64,000 bases of DNA from the NCBI RefSeq assembly GCF_027530345.1, contig NZ_JAPZQK010000006.1:288760-352759 (forward strand), in the 5' to 3' direction. Numbering within the stretch: the first letter of the stretch is position 1; the number at the start of each line of letters is the position of its first letter. The position numbers and the translations under genes were made by a program. This DNA is from Silanimonas sp. GTDB lineage: Bacteria; Pseudomonadota; Gammaproteobacteria; Xanthomonadales; Xanthomonadaceae. The notes beneath the pieces are model-generated. The model made no database searches, was not told the origin of the DNA, and worked only from the letters and a program-made list of their open reading frames with translations. Below, piece after piece: positions 53,075 through 63,200 of this stretch.

Positions 53075-54253
53075 ATGATCCAGCGCCTGCTGAAATTCAC
53101 TGCCGCGCCGCTCGTCCTGTCCCTGATCCTCATGGTGGCGAAAGCCATGGGGGTCGCACCGGCGATCGAATGGGCCCTGCTCCTCGTCACGACCCTCGCA
53201 TGGGGCGTCGGCGTCGGCGTGCTCGCCGCCACCGGAGGTCGCAGCAAGAACGCCTCGCGGATGATCGCCGAGGAGCGCGCCCTGCTCGGCGAACTGCGCA
53301 GCTTCGTCTCCAACGAGATCGAAGGCACGCGCGGCGAAGTGAACCGCACGCGGGAACTGATCCGCGAAGCGGTCGCCAAGCTCGGCATCAGCTTCGACGC
53401 GATGATGCGCCGCTCCAAGGAGCAGGCGGGCGCCGTGTCCCGCATCGTCGACCGCAGCGATGGCGGCGGCGTCGACGTGCAGCGCTTCGCCCACCAGGCG
53501 GCGTCGCAGATGAGCGGCTTGGTCGAGGCGCTGGAAGAGGTGAGCGGCCAGAGTTCCGCCACCGTCAACCAGATCGACCTGATGGCCCAGCATCTCGACG
53601 GCATCTTCGCCCTGCTCGAGGACGTGAAGTCGATCGCCGACCAGACCAACCTGCTCGCGCTCAATGCCGCGATCGAGGCGGCGCGTGCCGGCGAGGCGGG
53701 CCGCGGCTTCGCCGTGGTGGCCGACGAGGTGCGAAACCTCTCCGAGCGCAGCACGGCCTTCAACGAACAGATCCGCAAGCTGGCCTACAACTCGAAGGAA
53801 GCCATCCACAAGGTGCGCGAGACGGTCAGCACCATGGCCAGCCGCGACCTCGACCGCTCGCGCGGCGCCAAGGACGAGTCGGCCAACATGCTGCGCCAGG
53901 TCGACCAGATCCAGCGCACGCTCAGCGACGGCATGCGTGAGATCCAGAGCGCCAACTCGGCGATGGAACAGCACGTCGGCGACGCCGTGCGCTCGCTGCA
54001 GTTCGAGGACATCGCCACCCAGGCGATGGGCTCGGCCCTGACCCACATGGAGCGCCTCGCCGCCATCAACCGCGAAGCGATGGGCATGCAGGAACTCCTG
54101 AACAAGTCCGGCGAGGGCAACGAGCAGGAGCTGATGGCCGCCCTGCGCCGGTTGTCGTCGCGCATCAAGGAATTCCGCGGCGAGTGGGAACGCCAGCCCC
54201 ACAAGCCGGTGACCCAGAACAACATGTCGGAAGGTGAGATCGAGCTCTTCTGA
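53075..54253 (+). CDS. Membrane chemoreceptor without a ligand-binding domain
   Basis: 392 residues from ATG 53075; GAAGGA lies 7 bases upstream and a TTG at 53060 is less likely. Two closely spaced N-terminal helices (about 8-26 and 30-49) leave almost no periplasmic loop, and no HAMP is evident. The signalling hairpin [39 protein letters not shown] is intact, followed by a helical region and the C-terminus [10 protein letters not shown]. It should signal from membrane state or a cytosolic partner. It is driven by a sigma-54 promoter and ended by the terminator at 54273, so it is probably transcribed alone, in step with early flagellar genes. Confidence 0.9.
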   Translation: MIQRLLKFTAAPLVLSLILMVAKAMGVAPAIEWALLLVTTLAWGVGVGVLAATGGRSKNASRMIAEERALLGELRSFVSNEIEGTRGEVNRTRELIREAVAKLGISFDAMMRRSKEQAGAVSRIVDRSDGGGVDVQRFAHQAASQMSGLVEALEEVSGQSSATVNQIDLMAQHLDGIFALLEDVKSIADQTNLLALNAAIEAARAGEAGRGFAVVADEVRNLSERSTAFNEQIRKLAYNSKEAIHKVRETVSTMASRDLDRSRGAKDESANMLRQVDQIQRTLSDGMREIQSANSAMEQHVGDAVRSLQFEDIATQAMGSALTHMERLAAINREAMGMQELLNKSGEGNEQELMAALRRLSSRIKEFRGEWERQPHKPVTQNNMSEGEIELF

Positions 54254-54272
54254 GCCCTTCTCGCAAGACCGC

Positions 54273-54299
54273 GCCGGCCCGTGCAGGGCCGGCCTTTTT
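54273..54299 (+). terminator. Intrinsic terminator after the solitary chemoreceptor
   Basis: An 8-base-pair perfect stem (GCCGGCCC pairing with GGGCCGGC) with a 5-base loop is followed by CTTTTTG. It starts 20 bases after the stop codon and separates this gene from the channel-receptor-binding protein unit. Confidence 0.9.
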
Positions 54300-54446
54300 G
54301 TGTGATGCTTTTCACGCTTGCCCCCCCTGATCCGGATTTCAGGGTCCGCCCGTCATCGCAACGCGCCTTGCGCGACCTGCCCGACGGACCTGGTTTTTCC
54401 CTCCCGCGCCGCGGGAGTCGGCGACACCAGCACAGGGAGCAGGCCA

Positions 54447-55229
54447 ATGACGCGCAAATCGATTGCACTGATCTTGTCCTTGGGCGTGGCGGCCAGCCCG
54501 GCTTGGGCCGACGACCCGATCGCCACGGACCGTCCGGACTTCGTCGAGTCCAGCCAGACCGTTGGTCTCGGCCGATGGCAGATCGAAACCAGCGTCGCCT
54601 GGGAAGAAGACGAGGACGGTGCCTTCGAGGCGAGCGCGTTCTCCACCCCGACGCTGTTGCGCTACGGCTTCGCCGAGCACTGGGAACTGCGCTTCGAGAC
54701 CGATGGCTTCATCAATGCCGAGCTGCGCGGCCCGGGCCTGCGCGTGGACGAGGACGGCGTGGCCGACCTCGCCGTCGGCCTGAAGTACCACGTGCCCGGC
54801 AGCGGCGAGAACGGCGGCCCGTCGATGGCGTGGCTGATGCACGTCGACCTCGACACCGGCTCCAGCGCCTTCCGTGGCGACGGTGCCCGGCCCTCCCTGC
54901 GCCTGGTGGCGGAGTGGGAACTGCCGAACGACATGAGCCTCGGCGTGATGCCCGGCGTGATCTACGACAACGGCGATGACGGCCGCTACACCGCCGGCAT
55001 CTTCGGCATCGTCGTCGGCAAGGGCTGGACCGACCGCTTCCGCACCTTCGCCGAGTTGGCGATGCCGCAGATCGCCAGCAGCAGCGACGGCGGCACGCAG
55101 GCCGCGCTCGACCTCGGCGGCGCCTACCTCATCAACAACAACACGCAATGGGACTTCGCCGGATCGGTGGGGCTGAACAACCGCACGCCCGACCTCGGCC
55201 TGACCACCGGCCTGTCCATCCGTTGGTGA
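54447..55229 (+). CDS. Outer-membrane channel-like protein (Phenol_MetA_deg/transporter family)
   Basis: 260 residues from ATG 54447 with a GGGAG ribosome site. A signal peptide ends in ASPAWADD (about 15-23). The mature protein begins [32 protein letters not shown], the typical start of the putative outer-membrane beta-barrel family named for phenol degradation, and continues as alternating amphipathic strands to a final RW. Such proteins are thought to be channels or transporters. It lies 7 bases before a chemoreceptor gene, so the two are probably co-transcribed. A 7-base-pair hairpin (54401-54417) is in its leader. Confidence 0.8.
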   Translation: MTRKSIALILSLGVAASPAWADDPIATDRPDFVESSQTVGLGRWQIETSVAWEEDEDGAFEASAFSTPTLLRYGFAEHWELRFETDGFINAELRGPGLRVDEDGVADLAVGLKYHVPGSGENGGPSMAWLMHVDLDTGSSAFRGDGARPSLRLVAEWELPNDMSLGVMPGVIYDNGDDGRYTAGIFGIVVGKGWTDRFRTFAELAMPQIASSSDGGTQAALDLGGAYLINNNTQWDFAGSVGLNNRTPDLGLTTGLSIRW

Positions 55230-55236
55230 GGCCGCC

Positions 55237-57447
55237 ATGTCCCTTCGATTGAACTTCCGCGGGCGGCTCCTGCTGCTCGGCGTCAGCGGCATCCTCGGTG
55301 CACTGGTCGTGGGCCTCGTGAGCCTCCGCGTGCAGACGCACCTCGGTGACCTCGTCGATGCGCAGGCCGTCAACACGCAGGCCCTGCGCAACCAGCTCGA
55401 GGCCGACATGATGCACGACGCCATCAAGGCCGACCTCTACGAGGCCCTCCATGCCCGGGCCCTCGGTGACGAGGACAAGCTCGCCGGCGCACGCGCCGGG
55501 CTCGACGAGCACGTGGCCTGGTTCCGGCGCGTGGTCGACGAGAACGCCACCTTGCCGCTCGACACTGCGACCGCGGGCGCGGTGGCGGCGGTGCGGCCGG
55601 CTCTGGACCACTACGTGGCGGCGGCGCAAAGCCTGATGGTGGAGGTGGAGGGTGGCAATGCCGCCCCCGACCTCGCCGATTTCGATGCCGCCTACGACGA
55701 GCTCGCCACCAGCATGGAGGCCACCAGCGGCGCCATCGAAGGGGCGGCCAACGCGGCTTCCGACGCCGCGACCGCTGCGCGGAAGAGCGCGACGCGGCAG
55801 ATCGGCGGCCTGCTGATCGCCGGCCTCGTAGTGTTGTCGACCCTCGTCTGGTGGACGACGCGCGTGCTGCTGCGTACGGTCGGTGGCGATCCCGCCGTCG
55901 CCGCGGCGGCCTCGGGCGAGATCGCCGCGGGACGCCTCGACACGCCGATACCGGTGGCGCCCGGCGATTCGACCAGCCTGATGTCGCGCTTGGCCCACAT
56001 GCGCGACCAGCTGCGCACGCAGATCGAGCACGAGCGCGCCGAAGCGGCCGAGAACCTGCGCCTGCGCCACGCGCTCGACAGCGCCTCGAGCGCAACCATG
56101 ATCGCCGACGAGAACCGGAAGATCGTGTTCGTCAACCGCGCCGTGATCCGCGTGCTCAAGGACGCGGAGTCGGCCCTGCGCACCGTGTTCCCGAGCTTCT
56201 CCGCCGAACGCCTCGTCGGCGAGAGCATCGACCAGTTCCACGTGCGTCCGGAGCACCAGTCGACCCTCCTCGCCAACCTGCGTGGCGTGCACCGCGCGCA
56301 GATCCGCGTCGGTGGCCACGACTTCCGCCTCGTCGCCACGCCGACCTTCGACGGCGAGGGCCAGCGCATGGGCACGACCGTCGACTGGGACGACTGCACC
56401 GCGGAGCTGGCGATGCAGCGCGAGGTCGGCGGCATCGTTTCCGCCGCCGCTGAGGGCGATTTCTCCCGCCGCATCGGCCTCGACGACAAGGAAGGCTTCT
56501 TCCGCGAGCTCGCTGGCAGCCTCAACATGTTGCTGGAGCGAACGATCGAAGGCCTGGCGGAAGTGAAGAGCGTCCTGCACGCCCTGGGCGAAGGCGATCT
56601 CACGCACCGCTCCGAGGCGCCGCTGTCCGGTGTGTTCGCGGAGATGCGCGACGACGCCAACCGAACGGTCGAAACGCTGCAGGGCCTGATGGTCGAGATT
56701 CGCCAGTCGGCTGACCAGATCAACACCGCTGCAGGCGAAATTGCGCAGGGCAACGCCGACCTCTCGGCGCGCACGGAACAGCAGGCCGCCAATCTCGAAG
56801 AGACGGCGGCGTCGATGGAGGAGCTCACCTCCACGGTGAAGCAGAACGCCGATGCGGCGCAGACCGCCAACCGCCTCTCGGCCGATGCGGCCAAAGTGGC
56901 CGGGGAAGCGGGCGGCGTGGTGTCCGACGTGGTCCGCACCATGGATCGCATCGACGGCACCTCGCGCCGGGTGGGTGAGATCGTCACCACCATCGACGGC
57001 ATCGCCTTCCAGACCAACATCCTCGCGCTCAACGCGGCGGTCGAAGCCGCGCGCGCCGGTGAACAAGGCCGTGGCTTCGCCGTCGTCGCAAGCGAGGTGC
57101 GGGCCTTGGCCCAGCGCGCCACGGCAGCCGCGAAAGAGATCCATGGCTTGATCGGCGAATCGGTGGCCGAAGCCACCGAGGGCGCGAAGCTCGCGCACCG
57201 CGCCGGCGAGACGATGGAGATCGTCGTGCGTTCGGTGCGCCAAGTCACCGACATCATGGCCGAGATCAGCGCGGCGACGATCGAGCAGGCGCGCGGCATC
57301 GACCAGGTGAACCAGACCATTGTCGCGATGGATGGCGCCACGCAGCAGAACGCCGCCCTCGTCGAGGAGGCCAGTGCGGCCGCGGCGTCGATGGAGCAGC
57401 AGGCGGTGGAATTGCGTGACGCGGTCGGGCGATTCACCCTCACCTGA
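55237..57447 (+). CDS. Methyl-accepting chemotaxis protein with four-helix-bundle sensor and PAS domain
   Basis: 736 residues. Membrane helix at about 9-29, an all-helical periplasmic sensor of about 155 residues (30-185, four-helix bundle type as in Tar), a second helix (about 188-207), HAMP (about 210-265) and a PAS-like segment ([25 protein letters not shown] to [16 protein letters not shown], about 280-395). A HAMP-like region and the signalling hairpin [36 protein letters not shown] follow. No C-terminal CheR tether. It is followed in the same direction by three periplasmic binding protein genes, which could present ligands to the helical bundle. Confidence 0.92.
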   Translation: MSLRLNFRGRLLLLGVSGILGALVVGLVSLRVQTHLGDLVDAQAVNTQALRNQLEADMMHDAIKADLYEALHARALGDEDKLAGARAGLDEHVAWFRRVVDENATLPLDTATAGAVAAVRPALDHYVAAAQSLMVEVEGGNAAPDLADFDAAYDELATSMEATSGAIEGAANAASDAATAARKSATRQIGGLLIAGLVVLSTLVWWTTRVLLRTVGGDPAVAAAASGEIAAGRLDTPIPVAPGDSTSLMSRLAHMRDQLRTQIEHERAEAAENLRLRHALDSASSATMIADENRKIVFVNRAVIRVLKDAESALRTVFPSFSAERLVGESIDQFHVRPEHQSTLLANLRGVHRAQIRVGGHDFRLVATPTFDGEGQRMGTTVDWDDCTAELAMQREVGGIVSAAAEGDFSRRIGLDDKEGFFRELAGSLNMLLERTIEGLAEVKSVLHALGEGDLTHRSEAPLSGVFAEMRDDANRTVETLQGLMVEIRQSADQINTAAGEIAQGNADLSARTEQQAANLEETAASMEELTSTVKQNADAAQTANRLSADAAKVAGEAGGVVSDVVRTMDRIDGTSRRVGEIVTTIDGIAFQTNILALNAAVEAARAGEQGRGFAVVASEVRALAQRATAAAKEIHGLIGESVAEATEGAKLAHRAGETMEIVVRSVRQVTDIMAEISAATIEQARGIDQVNQTIVAMDGATQQNAALVEEASAAAASMEQQAVELRDAVGRFTLT

Positions 57448-57462
57448 GTGCGACAATCGGAG

Positions 57463-57484
57463 GGCGCGCCGGAACCGGCGCGCC
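57463..57484 (+). other. Perfect GC hairpin between receptor and first binding protein gene
   Basis: GGCGCGCCGG and CCGGCGCGCC are separated by two bases, giving a stable hairpin 16 bases after the receptor stop. No T-run follows. It may stabilise or process the transcript so that receptor and binding proteins are made in different amounts. Confidence 0.5.
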
Positions 57485-57508
57485 ACGTCGACACGGGGAG
57501 GGCCGGGG

Positions 57509-58360
57509 TTGCCGGACGGTTGGACGAACATCGCGAAGGGCCTCGCGAGCGCTGTCGCCGCGATGCTGCTCCTCGCGGCCCCTGCGTTCGCCGGTGCCTG
57601 CAGCAAGACGGTGCGCTGGGAGCTCCAGCCGCCGTATGGCGTCGTGCGCCCGGATGGTGAACGTGCGGGCTACTACACCGATGTGGCGCAGGAAGCGCTC
57701 GCCCGGATGGGCTGCACCTCGACCCTGGTCGCCCGGCCCTGGGCGCGCGGCCTGAAGGAACTCGAGGACGGCCAGCTCGATCTGATGCCGGGCATGTTGT
57801 TCAACCGCGAACGCAGCCGCTATGCGCTGTTCTCGCGCGGCATCAATCTCTCGCCCAACCTGCTCTTCCTGACCGCCGCGGCGTCGCGGCGGACCGCGCT
57901 GCCGCGCTTGGCCGACCTGCGCGACACCGACCTCAAGATCGCCATCGAGACCGGCGCCTACTACAGCGCCGAGTACGCGGCCCTGCTCGTCGACCCGCGC
58001 TTCGCCGCGCGCCTGCATCCGGTGCCCGATCGCGCGCGGGCGTGGTTGATGCTCGAGAGCGGGCGCGTTGATGGCGTGATCTCGGACCAGGCCTCGGCCT
58101 TGGTCGCCGGCATGCCGCTGCGTCCCGTCGGCGACCAGCCCCGAGCGGTCCTGATGCTGTCCTCGGTGCCGGCACGCATCGCCTTCAGCCGCCGCCACCA
58201 TGACGAGGCCTTCGTCGCGCGTTTCGACGCCGCCATCGAATCGATGATCGCCGACGGCTCGCTGCTGCGATTGCGCGAGCGCTACGTGCCCTGTCCGACG
58301 GATCCGCTGACGCTCGGCTGCCGCGTGGAGCCCGTCGATCCGCCCGCGTCGCCGCCCTGA
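57509..58360 (+). CDS. Periplasmic substrate-binding protein, first of three paralogues
   Basis: 283 residues from TTG 57509, which has GGGGAG upstream and gives a full signal peptide (LASAVAAMLLLAAPAFAGAC); ATG 57563 would leave too short a signal. Bacterial solute-binding family 3 fold: KTVRWELQPPYGVV, WARGLKELEDGQLDLMPGML and LKIAIETGAYYSAEYA. Four Cys are conserved among the three paralogues: one after the signal, MGC, and two in the tail CPTDPLTLGC. No ABC permease or ATPase gene is nearby, so a sensory rather than transport role is likely. The ligand is unknown. Confidence 0.85.
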   Translation: MPDGWTNIAKGLASAVAAMLLLAAPAFAGACSKTVRWELQPPYGVVRPDGERAGYYTDVAQEALARMGCTSTLVARPWARGLKELEDGQLDLMPGMLFNRERSRYALFSRGINLSPNLLFLTAAASRRTALPRLADLRDTDLKIAIETGAYYSAEYAALLVDPRFAARLHPVPDRARAWLMLESGRVDGVISDQASALVAGMPLRPVGDQPRAVLMLSSVPARIAFSRRHHDEAFVARFDAAIESMIADGSLLRLRERYVPCPTDPLTLGCRVEPVDPPASPP

Positions 58361-58381
58361 GCGAAGGATGGACGCCGAGTT

Positions 58382-59236
58382 ATGCTCCGGCCCATGCGCC
58401 GTTCCCTGATCCTCTGCCTGCTCGCCGCATCGGCCGCGGCCACCGCCCTGCCGGCACGTGAAGCCTGCATCCGGACGGTGCGCTGGGAGCCCTCGGAGCC
58501 CCCCTACAACCTGCGGCTTCCAGATGGACGCCAAGGCGGCTACTCCGCCGACCTCGTGGTGGAGATCCTGCGCCGGATGGGCTGCGAGGCCCGCCTAGTC
58601 GACATGCGTTGGCCGCGCGCGCTCGTCGAGCTGGAAGCCGGGCGCCTGGACATCATGCCGGGCATGATGCGCACGCCCGAGCGCGACGTGTTCGCGCGCT
58701 TCACACGCAGCATCAACTTCTCGCCCAACCTCCTCTATCTGTCGGGGGCGGCGCGGCAACGCTACCCCGCGCTGCGCACGCTCGCCGACCTGCGCTCGAC
58801 CGCGCTGACCATCGGCGTTGAATCCTCGGCCGCCTACGGACCGGCGTTCCTCGCACTGACGGACGACCCGGCATTCCGCGCCCGCCTGTACTTCGTACCG
58901 AACCAGCGCGCGGGCTGGCAGATGCTCGCCGCCGGCCGTCTCGATGGCCTGATTTCCGACGATGTGCTTGCGCGCATGGTGGGCCTGCCGATGCAGCCGG
59001 AGGCGAGCGAGGTGCGCGCCGTGCTGACCGTGGCCGAGGCGCACGCGTTGATCGGGTTGAGCCGCCGCAGCGTCGATGCGGCGTTCGCCGAACGCTTCGA
59101 TGCGGTGCTTGCCGAAACCGTGGCGGACGGGTGGTTGCCGCGCTTGCGCGAGCGCTACATCGGTTGCCCGACGGACCCGGTGACCTTGGGCTGCGTGGAA
59201 GCAGGTGCCGACGGTGGCGAGCTTCAGCCGCGCTAG
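58382..59236 (+). CDS. Periplasmic substrate-binding protein, second of three paralogues
   Basis: 284 residues from ATG 58382; ATG 58394 gives a slightly shorter, equally good signal peptide (MRRSLILCLLAASAAATA). Same family as its neighbours: CIRTVRWEPSEPPYNL, WPRALVELEAGRLDIMPGMM, LTIGVESSAAYGPAFL, GWQMLAAGRLDGLISDDVL and the tail CPTDPVTLGC. Closest in motif to the first paralogue (both have TVRWE and INxSPNLL). The gene begins 21 bases after the first. It is most likely exported to the periplasm and held together by two disulfides. Confidence 0.87.
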   Translation: MLRPMRRSLILCLLAASAAATALPAREACIRTVRWEPSEPPYNLRLPDGRQGGYSADLVVEILRRMGCEARLVDMRWPRALVELEAGRLDIMPGMMRTPERDVFARFTRSINFSPNLLYLSGAARQRYPALRTLADLRSTALTIGVESSAAYGPAFLALTDDPAFRARLYFVPNQRAGWQMLAAGRLDGLISDDVLARMVGLPMQPEASEVRAVLTVAEAHALIGLSRRSVDAAFAERFDAVLAETVADGWLPRLRERYIGCPTDPVTLGCVEAGADGGELQPR

Positions 59237-59341
59237 CCCCTGAGATAGAACACCGTGTGGAAAGCCGGAATCGCGCTGTTCTGAGCGGGATGCTGGCATT
59301 GCGAAGTGCTACGGTTGCGCGTGGAGTTTTGTTGGACCGGT

Positions 59342-60154
59342 ATGCGCCTTCTGTTCGTCCTACTGGCCGCGCTTTGCGCGAGCGCCCCGGCTTCTGCCGA
59401 GTCGGGGCCGCGCGATCCTTGCGTCCTGACCACGCGCTGGAATCCCCTGCCTCCTTACTGGGTCGCCCGTGAGGGGCAGCCACCGACGGGCTATCTCGCG
59501 GAGCTGCTCGCCGAGTTGGGGCGCCGTACCGGGTGCGAAATGCGCTTCCGGGAAATGAACTGGGCGCGCGGCGTTGCGGAAATGAGGGCCGGCAGAGTCG
59601 ACCTGATCGCAGGTGCCGTGCAGAGCCCGGAACGCGATCGGTTCGCCCGATTCACCCGGCCGATCAACGCCACGCGCAACGTGCTCTTGCTTCGCGCCGA
59701 GCTGGTCGCGACGGTCGACGTCGGTGATCTCTCCGCGCTCGCCGCAACGGAGCTCAGGATCGGGATCCAGGCCGGCGCCAATTACGGGCCCGAGTATGTG
59801 GCCCTCGCGCGCGATCCGGCGTTCGCCGCGCGACTGCGTCCCATCCTTGAACCGAAGAGCGGCTGGCAAATGCTGGAGAGCGACCGCCTCGATGGCCTCT
59901 TCATCGATGAGCTGAGTGCCTTGAACTACCAGGCCGATACTTCGGGACGCGTCCCGCTGAAGCAGGTCTTCATTTTTTCCGACGAGCCGTCGCGCGTCAT
60001 GGTGGGCCGCCATCTCGATGCAGAGAAGGCGGAGGCATTGGACCGTGCGATCGATGCCATGGTGTCTGACGGCTGGCTGCCTCGATTGCGGGAGGCGTGG
60101 ATTCCCTGCCCGACCGATCCGTCGACGATGGGCTGTCGCATCGACCAGCCTTGA
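59342..60154 (+). CDS. Periplasmic substrate-binding protein, third of three paralogues
   Basis: 270 residues from ATG 59342, which starts the signal peptide MRLLFVLLAALCASAPASA. The family pattern repeats: CVLTTRWNPLPPYWV, WARGVAEMRAGRVDLIAGAV, LRIGIQAGANYGPEYV, GWQMLESDRLDGLFIDEL and the tail CPTDPSTMGC. It is the most diverged copy, especially in the second half. A 105-base, less GC-rich gap separates it from the second copy, so it may have its own weak promoter. The terminator at 60168 follows its stop. Confidence 0.87.
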   Translation: MRLLFVLLAALCASAPASAESGPRDPCVLTTRWNPLPPYWVAREGQPPTGYLAELLAELGRRTGCEMRFREMNWARGVAEMRAGRVDLIAGAVQSPERDRFARFTRPINATRNVLLLRAELVATVDVGDLSALAATELRIGIQAGANYGPEYVALARDPAFAARLRPILEPKSGWQMLESDRLDGLFIDELSALNYQADTSGRVPLKQVFIFSDEPSRVMVGRHLDAEKAEALDRAIDAMVSDGWLPRLREAWIPCPTDPSTMGCRIDQP

Positions 60155-60167
60155 GTCCATGACCAAC

Positions 60168-60199
60168 AACGAAACGCCGCCCTGAGGCGGCGTTTCGTT
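60168..60199. terminator. Bidirectional terminator between convergent genes
   Basis: A perfect 14-base-pair stem (AACGAAACGCCGCC pairing with GGCGGCGTTTCGTT) with a CTGA loop lies between the third binding protein gene and the convergent oxidoreductase gene. T-rich bases flank the stem on the plus-strand side and A-rich arms make it usable from both directions. Confidence 0.8.
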
Positions 60200-60218
60200 T
60201 GTTGCGGAGCGCGAGGCC

Positions 60219-63200
60219 TCAGGCCGTCGTCACCGTCGCGGCGATGCCCGGCTTGGCCCAGCGGCGCAGCAGTTCGGTGCGCAGCTTCTCCGCCTTCTCG
60301 ACGTGGCGCTCCTTGACGTGGCCGAAGCCGCGGATGTGCTCCGGCACCTCGGCGATCTCGACCGCGAGCGCGTGGTTCTCCGCCGACAGCTTCGGCAGCA
60401 GTTCGCGGATCGTCTGCACGTACTCGTCGCGCAGGCGGCGTTCCATCTTGCGCTCTTCCGTGTGGCCCACCGGGTCGAGCGCGGTGCCGCGAAGGAACTT
60501 CAGGTGCTTCAGCACCTTGAAGGCGCTGAAGATCCACGGGCCGTACTCGCTCTTCACCAGGTGCCCGTCGGCGTCCTTCTTCGAGAGCAGCGGCGGCGCG
60601 AGGTGGAAGCGCAGCGAGCCGCCGTCCTCGAACTGCTCCTTCAGGCGTGCCTCGAACTCGCCCGAGGTGTACAGGCGCGCCACTTCGTACTCGTCCTTGT
60701 AGGCCATCAGCTTGAAGGCGTAGCGGGCGACGGCATTCGACAGCGCGTCCTTGCCCGGCGCCTTCGTGGCTTCGGCGGCGCGAACTTCGGCGACGAGGTC
60801 GCTGTAGCGCTTGGCGTAGGCGGCGTTCTGGTAGTCGGTGAGGAAGGCGACGCGGCGGGCCACGGTCTCGTCCAGCGAGAGCGAGAGCGTCTCGTCGTCG
60901 AGCGCGTCGGCGGTGCCGCTGCGCTGCGCCGGCGCGGCATCGGCCGCTTCGACGACCTTGTCGATGTCGATGGCGGCCAGGCGGCCCCAGCCGAAGGCCT
61001 GCTTGTTCATCTCGACCGCCGCGCCGTTGAGTTCGACCGCGCGCATCAGCGATTCGAACGTGACCGGCACCAGGCCCAGCTGCCAGGCGTAGCCGAGCAT
61101 GAACAGATTGGTGGCGATGGCGTCGCCGCAGAGCGCGGTGGCGAGCTTGTTCGCCTCCACCGTGAACGGCGCGCGGCCACCGAGGCTCTTGCGCACCGTC
61201 TCGATGATCGCTTCGGCCGGGAACTGCAGGTCGGGCTGCTTCAGGAACGAGGACGGCATCGCCTCGTAGGTGTTCAGCACGACTTCCGTGCGGTCGGCGC
61301 GGATCTTCGACAGCGACCAGTAGTCGTTCACCACCACCATGTCGCAGCCGAGCACGAGGTCGGCCTCGCCCGCGGCGATGCGCACGGCGTGCAGTTCGGC
61401 CGGGTTCTTGCCGATGCGGATGTGGGTGGTGACGGCGCCGCCCTTCTGCGCGAGGCCGGTCTGGTCGAGCACCGAGGTGCCCTTGCCTTCGAGGTGCGCG
61501 GCCATGCCCAGCAGGGCACCGATGGTGACCACGCCGGTGCCGCCCACGCCGGTGAGCAGGATGTTCCAGGGCTGCTCGAGGCTGGAACGCACGTTCGGCA
61601 TCGGCAGGGCGCTGAAGTCGATCTTGGCCTTCGGCTTCTTCTTGCGCAGCGGCGCGTCGACGACGCTGACGAAGCTCGGGCAAAAGCCGCGCACGCAGCT
61701 GAAGTCCTTGTTGCAGCCGCTCTGGTCGATCTCGCGCTTGCGGCCGAACTCGGTTTCCTTCGGCAGCACCGAGACGCAGGCCGACTTCACCGAGCAGTCG
61801 CCGCAGCCTTCGCAGACCAGCGAGTTGATGACCACGCGCTTCGGCGGGTCGACCATCAGCTTGCGCTTGCGGCGGCGACGCTTCTCGGCCGCGCAGGTCT
61901 GGTCGTAGATCAGGATCGAAGCGCCCTTCACCTCCGACAGCTTCTTGTGCACGTCGTCGAGCTCGGCGCGATCGTAGAACTGCACTCCGTCCGGGAAGAT
62001 CGACGGGTCCGACCACTTCTCGATGTCGTCGGACACGACGACGATCGTCTGGATGCCCTCGGCGCGCATCTGCCGCGCGATGTCCGGCACGGTGAGCGTG
62101 CCGTCCACCGGCTGGCCGCCGGTCATGGCGACAGCGTCGTTGTAGAGGATCTTGTAGGTGATGTTGACCTTGGCCGACACCGCCTGGCGGATGGCCAGCG
62201 AACCGGAGTGGAAGTAGGTGCCGTCGCCGAGGTTCTGGAAGACGTGCGGCGTTTCCACGAAGGGCGCTTGGCCACACCACGTCGCGCCTTCACCGCCCAT
62301 CTGGGTGAAGGTGTCGGTGCGGCGGTCCATCCACGTGACCATGTAGTGGCAGCCGATGCCGCCCAGCGCGCGGTGGCCTTCCGGCACCTGCGTGCTGGTG
62401 TTGTGCGGGCAGCCCGAGCAGTAGGTCGGCACGCGCGGGAACAGCGGGCGCGGCAGCGCGAGTTCCTGCTCCTTCTCGGCGATCCACTTCAGGCGCGCGG
62501 TGATCGCTTCCGAATTGAAGAAGCGGTTCAGGCGCTTGGCGATCACGCGGGCGATGCGCGCCGGAGTGAGCTCGCTGGTGCTCGGCAGGATCCACTCGCC
62601 GCTTTCGTCGTACTTGCCGACGATGCTCGGGCGCTGGCCCTCGAAGTTGTAGAACTGTTCCTTCATCTGCGCTTCGATGAAGGCGTGCTTCTCCTCGACG
62701 ACCACGATGTCCTCGAGGCCGCGCGCGAAGTTGCGCAGGCCCTGCGGCTCCAGCGGCCAGGTCATGCCGACCTTGTACACGCGGATGCCGATGGCCTCGG
62801 CGTCCTTGTGGTCGATGCCGAGGTACTCGAGCGCCTGCAGCACGTCGAGGTAGCTCTTGCCCGTGGTGACGATGCCCAGCCGCGCACGCGGCGAGTCGTA
62901 GATGATCTTGTCGAGCTTGTTGGCCCGCGCGAACGCGTGCGCGGCCTTCACCGCGTACTGGTGCAGGCGCATTTCCTGGTCGAGCGGCGGGTCCGGCCAG
63001 CGGATGTTGAGGCCGCCCGGCGGCAGCTCGAGATCGGTCGGGATGACGATGTCGAGCTGGTGCGGATTGACGTTCACCGACGCCGACGATTCCACCGTCT
63101 CGGCGATCGTCTTGAAGCCCACCCAGCGGCCGGTGTAGCGGCTCATGGCCCAGCCGAGCAGGCCCATGTCGAGGATGTCCTGCACGCCCGCCGGGTTCAG

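Noticed and set aside
54401..54417. Second intrinsic terminator before the outer-membrane channel gene
   Set aside because: The 7-base-pair hairpin has its T-run on the upstream side and none after the stem, so it is at most a leader hairpin.
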